Notes: a model not told the origin generated them from the sequence alone. Positions 20,325 through 30,350 are shown, numbered from the stretch's first letter. The stretch is DNA of 64,000 nucleotides from Pseudomonas sp. N3-W (GCF_024970185.1 NZ_CP103965.1:1050001-1114000), one strand, 5' to 3'. Translations and numbers: made by a program.

Positions 20325-22223
20325 ATGTCGCATCAATCTGATTTGATCAGCGAGGACATCCTCGCCTATCTGGGCCAGCACGAACGCAAGGAAATGCTGC
20401 GCTTTCTTACCTGTGGCAACGTCGATGACGGCAAGAGCACCCTGATCGGGCGCCTGCTGCACGACTCCAAGATGATCTACGAGGATCACCTGGAAGCCAT
20501 CACCCGCGACTCGAAGAAAGTCGGCACCACCGGTGACGATATCGACCTGGCGTTGCTGGTCGACGGCCTGCAGGCCGAGCGCGAGCAGGGCATCACCATC
20601 GATGTCGCCTATCGTTATTTCTCCACCGCCAAGCGCAAATTCATCATCGCCGATACCCCCGGCCATGAGCAGTACACCCGCAACATGGCCACTGGTGCTT
20701 CCACCTGTGACCTGGCGATCATCCTCGTGGATGCCCGTTATGGCGTGCAGACCCAGACCCGTCGCCACAGCTTCATTGCCTCGTTGCTCGGCATCAAGCA
20801 CATCGTCGTCGCGATCAACAAGATGGACCTCAATGGTTTTGACGAAAGCGTGTTCGAGTCGATCAAGGCCGATTACCTGAAGTTCGCCGAAGGCATCGCG
20901 TTCAAGCCGAGCACCATGGCGTTTGTACCGATGTCCGCGCTCAAGGGCGACAACGTGGTGAACAAGTCCGAGCGCTCGCCTTGGTACACCGGCCAGTCGC
21001 TGATGGAAATTCTTGAAACCGTAGAAATCGCCAATGACCGCAACTACACCGACCTGCGTTTCCCGGTGCAGTACGTCAACCGTCCGAACCTGAACTTCCG
21101 TGGTTTTGCCGGCACCCTGGCCAGTGGCATCGTGCACAAAGGCGACGAAGTCGTGGTGCTGCCGTCGGGCAAGAGCAGCCGTGTGAAATCCATCGTCACT
21201 TTCGACGGTGAGCTGGAACACGCTGGCCCCGGTCAAGCGGTGACGCTGACGATGGAAGACGAGATCGACATCTCTCGCGGTGATCTGCTGGTACACGCCG
21301 ACAACCTGCCGCAAGTGACTGACGGCTTCGACGCCATGCTGGTGTGGATGGCTGAAGAACCGATGCTGCCGGGCAAGAAGTACGACATCAAGCGCGCGAC
21401 GAGTTATGTGCCGGGTTCGATTACCAGCATCGTCAACCGCGTGGACGTGAACACCCTGGAAGAAGGTCCTGCCAGTTCGTTGCAACTGAACGAGATCGGA
21501 CGGGTCAAGGTCAGCCTGGACGCGGCCATCGCTCTGGACGGCTATGCCAGCAACCGCACCACCGGTTCGTTCATCGTTATTGATCGTTTGACCAATGGCA
21601 CCGTTGCCGCCGGCATGATCATCGCCCAGCCCTTGACCCATGGCAGCAGCACGCACCATGGCAAGCTGGCTCACGTCGCCACCGAAGAACGCGCCCAGCG
21701 TTTTGGCCAGCAACCGGCCACCGTGCTCTTCAGCGGCTTGTCCGGCGCTGGCAAAAGCACGCTGGCCTACGCAGTGGAACGCAAGCTGTTCGACATGGGC
21801 CGTGCGGTGTTTGTGCTCGATGGCCAGAACCTGCGTCACGACCTGAACAAAGGTCTGCCGCATGATCGTGCCGGACGCACCGAGAACTGGCGTCGTGCGG
21901 CGCACGTTGCGCGGCAGTTCAACGAAGCGGGCCTGCTGACCCTGGCGGCATTTGTTGCGCCGGATGCCGAAGGCCGTGAACAGGCCAAGGCCCTGATCGG
22001 TGCCGACCGGTTGCTGACCGTGTACGTGCAGGCCTCGCCAGCAGTGTGCGCTGAGCGTGATCCGCAAGGACTGTACGCGGCGGGCGGCGACAACATTCCG
22101 GGTGAGTCTTTCCCGTTTGATGTGCCGCTGAATGCTGACCTGGTGATCGACACCCAGTCGTTGTCGCTGGAAGACAGCGTCAAGCAGGTGCTGGAGCTGC
22201 TGCGTCAGCGCGGCGCGATCTAA
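20325..22223 (+). CDS. cysNC: Bifunctional sulfate adenylyltransferase subunit 1 / APS kinase
   Basis: Fusion protein of 632 residues. The N-terminal GTPase half (CysN) has GNVDDGKST at 31-39, [11 protein letters not shown] and NKMDL, and drives ATP sulfurylase. The C-terminal half (CysC, from about 460) has its own P-loop GLSGAGKST near 471-479 and [14 protein letters not shown], and makes PAPS. The fusion is normal for pseudomonads. An AAGGGG precedes the ATG. A strong terminator follows. Confidence 0.96.
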   Translation: MSHQSDLISEDILAYLGQHERKEMLRFLTCGNVDDGKSTLIGRLLHDSKMIYEDHLEAITRDSKKVGTTGDDIDLALLVDGLQAEREQGITIDVAYRYFSTAKRKFIIADTPGHEQYTRNMATGASTCDLAIILVDARYGVQTQTRRHSFIASLLGIKHIVVAINKMDLNGFDESVFESIKADYLKFAEGIAFKPSTMAFVPMSALKGDNVVNKSERSPWYTGQSLMEILETVEIANDRNYTDLRFPVQYVNRPNLNFRGFAGTLASGIVHKGDEVVVLPSGKSSRVKSIVTFDGELEHAGPGQAVTLTMEDEIDISRGDLLVHADNLPQVTDGFDAMLVWMAEEPMLPGKKYDIKRATSYVPGSITSIVNRVDVNTLEEGPASSLQLNEIGRVKVSLDAAIALDGYASNRTTGSFIVIDRLTNGTVAAGMIIAQPLTHGSSTHHGKLAHVATEERAQRFGQQPATVLFSGLSGAGKSTLAYAVERKLFDMGRAVFVLDGQNLRHDLNKGLPHDRAGRTENWRRAAHVARQFNEAGLLTLAAFVAPDAEGREQAKALIGADRLLTVYVQASPAVCAERDPQGLYAAGGDNIPGESFPFDVPLNADLVIDTQSLSLEDSVKQVLELLRQRGAI

Positions 22224-22239
22224 GCGTCAGCCGATAATG

Positions 22240-22278
22240 AAAAACCCGCCGATGAGTGATCATCTGCGGGTTTTTTTT
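22240..22278 (+). terminator. Rho-independent terminator after cysNC
   Basis: AAAACCCGC pairs with GCGGGTTTT around a 16-base loop, ending in a run of eight T. Confidence 0.8.
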
Positions 22279-22294
22279 GCGTCTGGCCGGGCCT

Positions 22295-22432
22295 CATCGC
22301 GAGCAAGCTCGCTCCCACACTGGATCTGTGTCGAACGCCGGTATTGTGTCCACCAAAGCTCAACTGGATCTGTGTCGGACGCCAATGTTGTGCTCTGCAA
22401 AGCTCAACTGTGGGAGCGAGCTTGCTCGCGAT
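22295..22432. repeat. REP doublet with a tandemly duplicated spacer
   Basis: Complete inverted REP arms lie at 22295-22318 and 22409-22432. Between them the spacer is two 44-base imperfect tandem copies (22321-22364 and 22365-22408), each starting TGGATCTGTGTCG and ending AAAGCTCAAC. This makes the element longer than the other doublets in the window. Confidence 0.8.
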
Positions 22433-22450
22433 GGGGCCAGAGCAGGCGGC

Positions 22451-23356
22451 TCAATACTTCGCTGGATACTCGCGATGCATCTGCTCCAACAGCGCATCCT
22501 TTTCTTCCCAAAGCCGATTGATCCACCCCTGAAACTCCAACCGGTACTCACCATCCTGGTCATAGTTCTTGCCAATGAACTGCGGCGGGATCTTCACTTC
22601 TTCAAAGTGCACCACCACGTCTTTCACATTGCCGCACAGCAAGTCCCAGTAACCCGGACGTCCGGCCGGATAGTGGATAGTCACGTTGACGATGGACTCC
22701 AGCTGCTCCCCCATCGCATCCAGTACAAACGCAATGCCGCCAGCCTTGGGCTTGAGCAGATATTTGAACGGTGACTTCTGCTGGGCATGCTTGCCCTCGG
22801 TGAAGCGCGTGCCTTCGACGAAGTTGAAAATCCCCACCGGGTTGTTGCGGAACTTGTCGCAGGTCTTGCGGGTGGTTTCCAGGTCTTTGCCTTTCTTTTC
22901 CGGGTGTTTTTCCAGGTAGGCCTTGGAGTAGCGCTTCATGAACGGAAAGCCCAGTGTCCACCACGCCAGACCAATCACCGGCACCCAGATCAGCTCTTGC
23001 TTGAGGAAAAACTTCAGCGGCTGGATCCGACGGTTGAGCACGTATTGCAGCACCATGATATCGACCCAGCTCTGGTGGTTGCTGGTGATCAGGTACGAGT
23101 GTTGATAGTCCAGGCCTTCCAGGCCGCTGAGGTGCCAGCGGGTGCGGCAGACCAGGTTCATCCAGGCCTTGTTGTTGCTGATCCAGGCTTCATGGGTGTG
23201 GCTCATCAGCCAGAGAGTGAAGCGCCGGGTAATGGCGAACGGCAGCACCTTGCAAAGTGCCACGCAGAACAGGAACGAGCACAGCAAAATCGTGTTCAGC
23301 GCCAACAGCAGCGAGGCGATCACGCCGCGCACGGGGGCAGGTAGAAAATCCAGCAT
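22451..23356 (-). CDS. 1-acylglycerol-3-phosphate acyltransferase-like protein
   Basis: PlsC-superfamily membrane acyltransferase of the YihG type, 301 residues. An N-terminal hydrophobic helix (about 12-38) precedes the catalytic NHQSWVD motif near residues 92-98 (HX4D) and the FVEGTRFTEGK motif near 178. Probably acylates lysophosphatidate or a related lipid at the inner membrane; the donor and exact acceptor cannot be read. Its ATG directly follows the pta stop (TAAATG), so it is translated with pta. Confidence 0.88.
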   Translation of the reverse strand: MLDFLPAPVRGVIASLLLALNTILLCSFLFCVALCKVLPFAITRRFTLWLMSHTHEAWISNNKAWMNLVCRTRWHLSGLEGLDYQHSYLITSNHQSWVDIMVLQYVLNRRIQPLKFFLKQELIWVPVIGLAWWTLGFPFMKRYSKAYLEKHPEKKGKDLETTRKTCDKFRNNPVGIFNFVEGTRFTEGKHAQQKSPFKYLLKPKAGGIAFVLDAMGEQLESIVNVTIHYPAGRPGYWDLLCGNVKDVVVHFEEVKIPPQFIGKNYDQDGEYRLEFQGWINRLWEEKDALLEQMHREYPAKY

Positions 23357-25456
23357 TTAAAGATCCAAAGGTCGGTTGGCAGCTTGAATCGCGGTCAACG
23401 CGATGGTGTAGACGATGTCGTCGACCTGCGCGCCGCGCGGCAGATCGTTCACCGGCTTGCGCAGGCCTTGCAGCATCGGCCCGAGGCTGACGCAGTCGGC
23501 GCTGCGTTGCACGGCTTTGTGGGTGGTATTGCCGGTGTTCAGGTCGGGGAACACGAACACCGTGGCGCGACCGGCCACCGGGCTGTTCGGCGCCAGTTGC
23601 CGGGCCACGTCTGCGTTGGCGGCGGCGTCGTACTGCAACGGGCCGTCGATCAGCAGCGAGTGCTGTTGTTCATGGGCCAGCAGCGTGGCTTCGCGGACTT
23701 TCTCGACTTCTTCGCCACTGGCCGATTCATCGCTGGAATAGCTGATCATCGCCACTCGCGGAATGATGCCAAATGCGGCAGCCGAGTCGGCGCTTTGCAG
23801 GGCGATCTCGGCCAGTTCGCTGGCGCTCGGGTGCGGGTTCATCACACAGTCGCCATAGACCAGCACTTCTTCGGGAAAGAGCATGAAGAACACCGACGAC
23901 ACCAGCGTACAGCCCGGCGCCGTTTTGATCAGCTGCAGCGCAGGACGGATAGTGGTCGCGGTGGTGTTGATGATGCCGGACACCAGGCCATCGACTTCAT
24001 CCAGTGCCAGCATCATGGTGCCGATCACCACGGTGTCGTCCAACTGCTGCTCGGCCATCGGCGCATTCAGGCTTTTGCTTTTGCGTAGCGCGACCATCGG
24101 TTCGACGTAGCGCTCGCGGATCAGGTCCGGGTCGAGGATTTCCAGCCCCGGCGGCAGCTCGATGCCATGAGCGCGGGCCACGGCTTCGACATCGGCCGGC
24201 TTGGCCAGCAGCACGCAACGGGCAATGCCTCGGGCCTGACAGATCGCCGCCGCTTGCACGGTCAACGGCTCGCTGCCTTCTGGCAGGACGATACGCTTGT
24301 TGGCAATCTGGGCGCGCTGGATCAATTGATAGCGGAATACCGCAGGCGACAGGCGCATTTCCCGCGGCGTACCGCAGCGTTGGTGCAGCCACCGGGCGTC
24401 GAGATGGCTGGCGACGAAGTCAGTAATGATCTCCGCACGCTCGCGGTCGTCGATCGGGATTTCCTTGTTCAGGCTGTTCAGCTGGTTGGCGGTTTCGTAA
24501 GAGCCGGTACTCACCGACAACACCGGTAAACCGGCCTGCAAGGCGCCACGGCACAGATCCATGATGCGCGGGTCGGGCAGGGTGTCGCTGGTCAGCAACA
24601 GGCCGGCCAAGGGCACACCGTTCATCGCCGCGAGGCTGACGGCGAGGATGATGTCGTCGCGGTCGCCCGGCGTCACCACCAGCACGCCGGGCTTGAGCAG
24701 CTCCACGGTGTTGCGCATGGTGCGGGCGCAGATGATGATTTTGGTCATGCGCCGGGTTTCGTAGTCACCGGCATTGAGGATCTGCGCGCCCATCAGGTCG
24801 GCGACGTCACGGGTGCGCGGGGCGTTCAGTTCCGGCTGGAACGGGATGCAGCCCAGCAAGCGGAAGTCGCCACTGCGCAGCAACGGCGAGTGTTCCTTCA
24901 GGCGCGAGGCGAAGGCCTCCATGCTCTCGTCGGTCTTGACCTTGTTGAGGATCACACCAAGGACTTTCGGGTCTTTCGGCCCGCCGAACAATTGCGCCTG
25001 TAATTCCACGCGCCCGGAAAGTTCGGTCAGCACTTCGTTTTCCGGTGCCGAGACCAGGATCACTTCGGCGTCGAGGCTCTTGGCCAGATGCAGATTGACC
25101 CTCGCGGCATAGCTGGCACTGCGGGTCGGGACCATGCCTTCGACGATCAGCACGTCCTTGCCCACGGCAGCCTGCTGATACAGGGCGATGATTTCTTCCA
25201 GCAGTTCATCCAGCTGGCCGTCGCCGAGCATGCGTTCGACGTGGGCCAGGTTGAGCGGTTGCGGAGGCTTCAGGCCATGGGTGCGCGCAATCAGTTCGGT
25301 GGAGCGTTCAGGGCCGGTATCACCCGGATGCGGCTGGGCAATGGGTTTGAAGAAGCCGACTTTCAGGCCGGCCCGCTCAAGGGTGCGCACCAGTCCGAGG
25401 CTGATGGAGGTCAGACCCACACCAAAATCAGTGGGCGCGATAAAAAAAGTTTGCAT
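23357..25456 (-). CDS. pta: Phosphate acetyltransferase, long form
   Basis: Interconverts acetyl-CoA and acetyl phosphate. The 699-residue long form has an N-terminal P-loop-like domain beginning FFIAPTDFGVGLTSISL, a middle DRTGG domain (about 215-335) and the C-terminal catalytic PTA domain (about 370-690) with SGIINTTATTIRPALQLI and FPDLNTGN. Acetate kinase is not adjacent on this side. The downstream acyltransferase is co-translated. Confidence 0.95.
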   Translation of the reverse strand: MQTFFIAPTDFGVGLTSISLGLVRTLERAGLKVGFFKPIAQPHPGDTGPERSTELIARTHGLKPPQPLNLAHVERMLGDGQLDELLEEIIALYQQAAVGKDVLIVEGMVPTRSASYAARVNLHLAKSLDAEVILVSAPENEVLTELSGRVELQAQLFGGPKDPKVLGVILNKVKTDESMEAFASRLKEHSPLLRSGDFRLLGCIPFQPELNAPRTRDVADLMGAQILNAGDYETRRMTKIIICARTMRNTVELLKPGVLVVTPGDRDDIILAVSLAAMNGVPLAGLLLTSDTLPDPRIMDLCRGALQAGLPVLSVSTGSYETANQLNSLNKEIPIDDRERAEIITDFVASHLDARWLHQRCGTPREMRLSPAVFRYQLIQRAQIANKRIVLPEGSEPLTVQAAAICQARGIARCVLLAKPADVEAVARAHGIELPPGLEILDPDLIRERYVEPMVALRKSKSLNAPMAEQQLDDTVVIGTMMLALDEVDGLVSGIINTTATTIRPALQLIKTAPGCTLVSSVFFMLFPEEVLVYGDCVMNPHPSASELAEIALQSADSAAAFGIIPRVAMISYSSDESASGEEVEKVREATLLAHEQQHSLLIDGPLQYDAAANADVARQLAPNSPVAGRATVFVFPDLNTGNTTHKAVQRSADCVSLGPMLQGLRKPVNDLPRGAQVDDIVYTIALTAIQAANRPLDL

Positions 25457-25504
25457 GCGTATTCTCGCAATGGTCGCGGCCTATGGCTGGCCGTCTACCG
25501 AAAT

Positions 25505-25813
25505 TCAGTCACCAAGGTTATCGCTAACCGGGCCTTGTGCACACCAACCGCAGTCAAAGGGCTGGCCTATTTTTTCAATACGTTGCGCCGGGTCGAGCAC
25601 CCAGGCCCGGGATTGCCATGGCGGCTGGTGACGCAGGTGCTGGGTATGGCCGCAGGACAGCTCGGCAACCCAGTGGCCGTCCTCGTCCTGGTGGAAACCG
25701 GTGACTGTCATGTCTTGCGGCACAATCCGTCTGTCCGGGTTGTGTTCGCTTTCGGGCGATTGCTTCGCTAAACTTGGTCTTTCTATATTCTTCTGCAAAA
25801 GGTCTCGCCCCAT
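25505..25813 (-). CDS. DUF3565 domain protein, small Cys/His protein
   Basis: Short protein with a CGHTQHLRHQPPWQ motif and a CGWC pair near the C-terminus, suggesting a small zinc site. Function unknown; the family is common in gamma-proteobacteria. The start is uncertain: ATG 25813 (MGRDLLQKN) overlaps the divergent isomerase start by two bases, while ATG 25711 (MTVTGFHQDE) gives a 68-residue core with no clear Shine-Dalgarno. The longer start is preferred because NPDRRIV before the core looks protein-like. Confidence 0.75.
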   Translation of the reverse strand: MGRDLLQKNIERPSLAKQSPESEHNPDRRIVPQDMTVTGFHQDEDGHWVAELSCGHTQHLRHQPPWQSRAWVLDPAQRIEKIGQPFDCGWCAQGPVSDNLGD

Positions 25814-26297
25814 GCTGATCGCCGCCAATAAGGCTGTCTCCATCGACTATACCCTGACCAACGACGCTGGTGAGGTCATCGACAGCTCCGCCGGCGGCGC
25901 GCCGCTGGTCTACCTGCAAGGCGCAGGTAACATCATCCCGGGCCTGGAAAAGGCACTGGAAGGCAAAACCGTCGGCGACGAGCTGACCGTAGCCGTTGAA
26001 CCTGAAGATGCCTACGGCGAATACGCTGCCGAACTGGTCAGCACCCTGAGCCGCAGCATGTTCGAAGGCGTCGACGAGCTGGAAGTGGGCATGCAGTTCC
26101 ACGCTTCCGCTCCGGACGGCCAGATGCAGATCGTCACCATTCGTGACCTGGACGGCGACGATGTCACCGTTGATGGCAACCACCCGTTGGCCGGTCAGCG
26201 CCTGAATTTCCAGGTCAAGATCGTCGACATCCGTGACGCCAGCCAGGAAGAAATCGCTCATGGTCACGTCCATGGCGAAGGTGGCCATCACCACTGA
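25812..26297 (+). CDS. slyD: SlyD-like FKBP-type peptidyl-prolyl isomerase
   Basis: Cytoplasmic prolyl isomerase and chaperone of the SlyD type, 161 residues. The FKBP fold is split by an insert-in-flap domain (about 68-128). YTLTNDAGEVIDSS and the GAGNIIPGLEKALEGK motif are present, and the tail HGHVHGEGGHHH is a short metal-binding His cluster, far shorter than in E. coli SlyD. AAGG precedes the ATG at 25812. In E. coli SlyD delivers nickel to hydrogenase; whether this homologue does is unknown. Confidence 0.92.
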   Translation: MLIAANKAVSIDYTLTNDAGEVIDSSAGGAPLVYLQGAGNIIPGLEKALEGKTVGDELTVAVEPEDAYGEYAAELVSTLSRSMFEGVDELEVGMQFHASAPDGQMQIVTIRDLDGDDVTVDGNHPLAGQRLNFQVKIVDIRDASQEEIAHGHVHGEGGHHH

Positions 26298-26325
26298 TTT
26301 CTGCGCTAAGCTCAGATAACTGGAG

Positions 26326-26348
26326 AGGCGCCCGAGGGGCGCCTTTTT
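26326..26348 (+). terminator. Terminator after the SlyD-like gene
   Basis: AGGCGCCC (26326-26333) pairs with GGGCGCCT (26337-26344) around a three-base loop, followed by a T run. Confidence 0.8.
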
Positions 26349-26419
26349 AGTCCGCGGCTGTTGCTGATGACGCCGCCAAGTGGCTGTTTCGAGAAGAACA
26401 CGGGAATCTGGAGTTCGTC

Positions 26420-26902
26420 ATGAGTGCTTTCCACGACCTTAAATTGACAGCCCTGGATGGTCAGGCGCTACCTCTGGCTCCCCTCAAGGGGCACGTCGTG
26501 CTGGTGGTCAATGTCGCTTCCAAATGTGGCCTGACCCCACAGTACAAAGAGCTGGAAAATCTTTACCAGAAGTACAAGGCACAGGGTTTCAGTGTGCTGG
26601 GCCTGCCGTGCAACCAGTTTGCCGGGCAGGAACCGGGTACGGAGCAAGAGATCCAGGAGTTTTGCAGCCTCAACTATGGCGTGACGTTTCCATTGTCCAG
26701 CAAGCTGGAAGTCAACGGTCATGACCGTCATCAGCTCTACCGTCTGCTGGCGGGCGAGGGCGCGGAGTTTCCTGGGGATATCACCTGGAACTTCGAAAAA
26801 TTCCTGCTGGGTAAAGATGGCCGGGTGCTGGCGCGGTTTTCGCCACGTACCGCACCGGATGATCCGACGATCATTCATGCAATTGAAAAAGCGCTGGGCT
26901 GA
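26420..26902 (+). CDS. Glutathione peroxidase family protein (Cys type)
   Basis: Thioredoxin-fold peroxidase of 160 residues. The peroxidatic residue is Cys36 in NVASKCGLTPQY, with LPCNQFAGQEPG and WNFEKFLLGKDG carrying the partner Gln and Trp/Asn. It uses cysteine, not selenocysteine, and probably reduces organic hydroperoxides with thioredoxin or glutathione (BtuE-like). It stands alone between a terminator and a REP doublet. Confidence 0.93.
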   Translation: MSAFHDLKLTALDGQALPLAPLKGHVVLVVNVASKCGLTPQYKELENLYQKYKAQGFSVLGLPCNQFAGQEPGTEQEIQEFCSLNYGVTFPLSSKLEVNGHDRHQLYRLLAGEGAEFPGDITWNFEKFLLGKDGRVLARFSPRTAPDDPTIIHAIEKALG

Positions 26903-26912
26903 ATACAGTTCC

Positions 26913-27009
26913 TGTGGGAGCGTCGATCCGACTTGCTCGCGAAAGCTATCTGTCAGTTGCCAGAGTAGGTAACAGACAAACTGCCTTCGCGAGCAAGCTC
27001 GCTCCCACA
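26913..27009. repeat. REP doublet after the glutathione peroxidase gene
   Basis: The right arm 26986-27009 is complete. The left arm (from 26913) reads TGTGGGAGCG, then a divergent 9-base stretch, then CTTGCTCGCGAA, so its palindrome is interrupted. Confidence 0.75.
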
Positions 27010-27127
27010 TTGCTCATGTTCTGACGACTGACTTTTATCCCTTGATCACCAAAATCAATAGTGCTATCCAAGGCTTGTCACTCTCCATATTATCGTCGTC
27101 ATAAAGTCTTTTCCCGTGGAGCGTCCC

Positions 27128-28231
27128 ATGCCTGTCAAAGCCTTGTTCAAACCGTTCCACCTCGGCGGCCTCGAATTGTCGAGCCGCGTTGTCATGGCGC
27201 CGATGACCCGTTCGTTTTCACCAGGCGGCGTACCCAATTCCAAAGTGATCGAGTACTACCGTCGTCGCGCCGCGGCTGGTGTTGGCCTGATCATCACCGA
27301 GGGCACCACCGTCGGTCACAAGGCGTCCAACGGCTATCCGAATGTGCCGCACTTCTACGGTGACGCAGCGTTGGCCGGCTGGAAAAAGGTAGTGGATGCA
27401 GTGCATGCCGAAGGCGGCAAGATTGTTCCGCAGTTGTGGCATGTGGGCAGCGTGCGTCGTACCGGCACCGAGCCGGACGCCAGCGTGCCGGGTTACGGGC
27501 CGTCGGAAAAACTCAAGGACGGTCAGGTCGTGATACACGGCATGACGAAACAGGATATTCAGGACGTGATCGCCGCGTTCGCCCAGTCTGCCAAAGACGC
27601 GCAGAGCATCGGCATGGACGGCGTGGAAATTCATGGTGCCCACGGCTATCTGGTGGACCAGTTCTTCTGGGAAGGCACCAACACGCGCACCGACGAATAC
27701 GGTGGCAGCCTGGCCAACCGCTCGCGCTTCGCCATCGAACTGATTCAGGCGGTACGGGCGGCTGTCGGCGAGGGCTTCCCGATCATTTTCCGCTTCTCCC
27801 AGTGGAAACAGCAGGACTACACCGCACGTCTGGTGCAGACGCCAGAAGCCCTGGGTGAATTTCTCCAGCCGTTGTCCGACGCCGGTGTGGACATTTTCCA
27901 CTGCTCGACGCGGCGTTTCTGGGAGCCGGAGTTCGACGGTTCCGAACTGAACCTGGCCGGCTGGACGCGCCAGCTCACCGGCAAACCGACCATCACTGTG
28001 GGCAGCGTTGGCCTGGATGGCGAGTTCCTGCAATTCATGGTCAATACCGACAAGATCGCTCAGCCGGCCAGCCTGGAAAAACTGCTGGAACGGTTGAACA
28101 ACGATGAATTCGATCTGGTGGCGGTGGGGCGTGCGCTGCTGGTGGATCCGGATTGGGCGCAGAAAGTGCGTGATGGTCGTGAGGAAGATATTTTGCCGTT
28201 CAGTCGTGAGGCGCTGATGACGCTGGTTTAA
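27128..28231 (+). CDS. NADH:flavin oxidoreductase, old yellow enzyme family
   Basis: FMN-dependent ene-reductase of the OYE family, 367 residues in a TIM barrel. Visible motifs are VMAPMTRS near the N-terminus (Thr replaces Cys, as in classical OYEs), PQLWHVGSV, EIHGAHGYLVDQFFW and a C-terminal VAVGRALLVDPDW phosphate-binding loop. The ATG at 27128 is chosen for GGAG at 27117-27120. Substrates are probably electrophilic enones, nitro compounds or nitrate esters; none can be fixed from sequence. Confidence 0.9.
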   Translation: MPVKALFKPFHLGGLELSSRVVMAPMTRSFSPGGVPNSKVIEYYRRRAAAGVGLIITEGTTVGHKASNGYPNVPHFYGDAALAGWKKVVDAVHAEGGKIVPQLWHVGSVRRTGTEPDASVPGYGPSEKLKDGQVVIHGMTKQDIQDVIAAFAQSAKDAQSIGMDGVEIHGAHGYLVDQFFWEGTNTRTDEYGGSLANRSRFAIELIQAVRAAVGEGFPIIFRFSQWKQQDYTARLVQTPEALGEFLQPLSDAGVDIFHCSTRRFWEPEFDGSELNLAGWTRQLTGKPTITVGSVGLDGEFLQFMVNTDKIAQPASLEKLLERLNNDEFDLVAVGRALLVDPDWAQKVRDGREEDILPFSREALMTLV

Positions 28232-28251
28232 GCGGCGACTATCAGGGGCCC

Positions 28252-28333
28252 ATCGCGAGCAAGCTCGCTTCCACATTCGACCGTGTTTCTCTGGTAGAAA
28301 TCGGTCACCTGCGGGAGCGAGCCTGCTCGCGAA
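28252..28333. repeat. REP doublet after the OYE gene
   Basis: Inverted arms at 28252-28275 and 28310-28333 with small substitutions (GCTTCCACA, TGCGGGAGCG). It lies between convergent genes. Confidence 0.8.
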
Positions 28334-28357
28334 GACTGACTCAAATGCACCGAAAAT

Positions 28358-29533
28358 TCAGGGCAGAGTCACCCCATCTGGCACCACCTGCTCCCCTACA
28401 CAAGCCCCCCGCAACTGCCCCTCGAACTGTTCAATGATCGCTCCCCAACCCTGCCGGCTGGCATGTTGTCGCGCATTGAGCCGCACGCAGCGCAACGTCT
28501 CGTCTTCCTCCAGTAACCAGCGCGCCGCGTCACAGAACGCCTCCTCATCCCCCGGCATTGCCAGCACGCCGTTGTAGCCGTGGCGAATATGCTGACCCGC
28601 TGCTGCCAGGTCGTACGCCACCACCCCAAGCCCCGACGCCAGTGCCTCCAGCACCACATTGCCGAAGGTCTCGGTCATGCTCGGAAACAGAAAAACATCC
28701 CCTGAGGCGTAGTGGCTGGCCAGCGCTTCCCCGCGCTGCGAACCACAGAAAATCGCTTCGGGCAGCGCCTTCTCCAGAGCCATCCGCAAAGGCCCGTCGC
28801 CAATCACGATCAATTTCAGGGTGCGCTGTGGATAAGTCGCTTGCAGCGCCTCGAAGCTGCGCTTGAGCAAACCCAGGTTCTTTTCCTGGGCAAGACGCCC
28901 GACGTGGATCACGGCGATGTCATCCTCGCACAGCCCCCATTGCTCGCGCAGTGTGTTCAAGCGTTTGGCTGGGTGAAACAATTGGCTGTCGACGCCTCGG
29001 GACAACAGCGCCAGGCGATCGAAATGCCGCCGTTGCAGTTCCAGGCGCTGACTGACGCTCGGCACCAGCGTCAAGGTCGAGTGGTTGTGAAACCAGCGCA
29101 AATAGTGGGTCAGCAGGCGGCTCAACAACCCGAGCCCGTACTGGTTGGAATATTGCTGGAAATTGGTGTGAAAGCCGCTGACCACAGAAATCCCCAAACG
29201 CCGCGCCGCCCTCAGAGCAGACAGCCCCAGCGGGCCTTCGGTGGCGATGTACAACACATCCGGGCGATGGCGTTTCCAGCGGCGCAGCAGCTTGTGCATC
29301 GACGATTGACCCCACTGCAACCCCGGATAGCCCGGCAACGGCCAACCCCGGCACAGTAGCAACTCGTCGTCGCTGCCCAACTGCCGGTCGCCGCCCTGAC
29401 GCGGTCGCACCAGTTCCACCTGATGCCCGCGCGCGCGCAAACCGTCGCACAAGCGGCCAAGGGTATTGGCCACGCCGTTGATTTCCGGTGGGAAGGTCTC
29501 GGTGATCAGAGTGATATGCAGAGCTGTCGTCAT
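28358..29533 (-). CDS. Glycosyltransferase family 4 (GT-B) protein
   Basis: GT-B glycosyltransferase of 391 residues. The N-terminal domain begins TLITETFPPEINGVANTLGRL, the glycine-rich acceptor loop typical of alpha-mannosyltransferase/MgtA-like enzymes. The C-terminal domain has the nucleotide-sugar motif FPSMTETFGNVVLEALASG. It probably acts at the cytoplasmic face on a lipid or glycan acceptor that cannot be named. The chosen ATG (29533) lies at the edge of a perfect 10-bp palindrome; an in-frame ATG at 29557 lies at its other edge. Confidence 0.85.
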   Translation of the reverse strand: MTTALHITLITETFPPEINGVANTLGRLCDGLRARGHQVELVRPRQGGDRQLGSDDELLLCRGWPLPGYPGLQWGQSSMHKLLRRWKRHRPDVLYIATEGPLGLSALRAARRLGISVVSGFHTNFQQYSNQYGLGLLSRLLTHYLRWFHNHSTLTLVPSVSQRLELQRRHFDRLALLSRGVDSQLFHPAKRLNTLREQWGLCEDDIAVIHVGRLAQEKNLGLLKRSFEALQATYPQRTLKLIVIGDGPLRMALEKALPEAIFCGSQRGEALASHYASGDVFLFPSMTETFGNVVLEALASGLGVVAYDLAAAGQHIRHGYNGVLAMPGDEEAFCDAARWLLEEDETLRCVRLNARQHASRQGWGAIIEQFEGQLRGACVGEQVVPDGVTLP

Positions 29534-29597
29534 GGCCTCAGTGTCAGCTGAGGCCATGTCGTCATTGTGTCGGTGCGATGATGGATTTGTGACGGCG

Positions 29598-30350
29598 TCA
29601 GCGTTGTGGCACCAGATTCTCCGCCCCGCGCTCACGGACCCAGAACAAGGTCGCGCCGGCCACGGCTGCCGGCATCATCAGGATATTGACCACCGGAATC
29701 AGCAGTGCCAGATACACGATCCCGCCAAAACTCATGCTCTGCCAGCGTTTCTGGCGCAGCCAGGCGAGCATCTCGTTCCAGCCCAGTTTGTGGTTGTCTG
29801 CCGGGTAGTCGATGTACTGGATCGCCATCATCCACACCCCGAACAACAGCCACAGCGGCGCGGCGATGATGTTCACCACGGGGATGAACGACAGGATGAA
29901 CAGGCCGATGGCGCGCGGCAGGAAATAGCCCAGTTTGCGCATCTCCCGAGCCAGGGTGCGCGGGATCATGGCGATCAGTTCGCCCCAGCTGAAGGCCGGG
30001 AAGTCGTCGGTGCCGCGGACCACCACTTCGACTTTCTCTGCGAGAAAGCCGTTGAACGGTGCGGCGATGACGTTGGCGAGCAGGGTGAAGGTGAAGAACA
30101 CCATCAGCGCCACCAGCACCACGAACAACGGCCAGAGGATGTAGCTGAGAAAACTCAGCCAGTCGGGCAATGAGGGCATCAATGAATCGACCCACAGGCT
30201 GAACTGGTGGCCGGCCAGGTAAATCAATCCGACGAACAGCACCAGGTTGATCGCCAGTGGCATCAGCACGAATAGACGCAGGCCGGGGGTCAGGACCAGC
30301 TTGAGGCCTTCACGCAAATATTGCGGGCCGGACAGAACAGGGGCGGGCAT
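29598..30350 (-). CDS. cysZ: CysZ-like sulfate transporter
   Basis: EI24/CysZ family inner-membrane protein, 250 residues with four main hydrophobic segments, thought to import sulfate. The start [19 protein letters not shown] at 30350 is preferred to an in-frame ATG at 30431. Family features include the [17 protein letters not shown] loop and a C-terminal [13 protein letters not shown] helix. It links with the cysD/cysNC genes of this window by pathway only, not by operon. Confidence 0.88.
   Translation of the reverse strand: MPAPVLSGPQYLREGLKLVLTPGLRLFVLMPLAINLVLFVGLIYLAGHQFSLWVDSLMPSLPDWLSFLSYILWPLFVVLVALMVFFTFTLLANVIAAPFNGFLAEKVEVVVRGTDDFPAFSWGELIAMIPRTLAREMRKLGYFLPRAIGLFILSFIPVVNIIAAPLWLLFGVWMMAIQYIDYPADNHKLGWNEMLAWLRQKRWQSMSFGGIVYLALLIPVVNILMMPAAVAGATLFWVRERGAENLVPQR

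Noticed and set aside
19317..22067. Long open frame of 916 codons on the minus strand opposite cysD/cysNC
   Set aside because: It mirrors two well-supported genes, has no family motif and reflects high-GC third positions on the coding strand.
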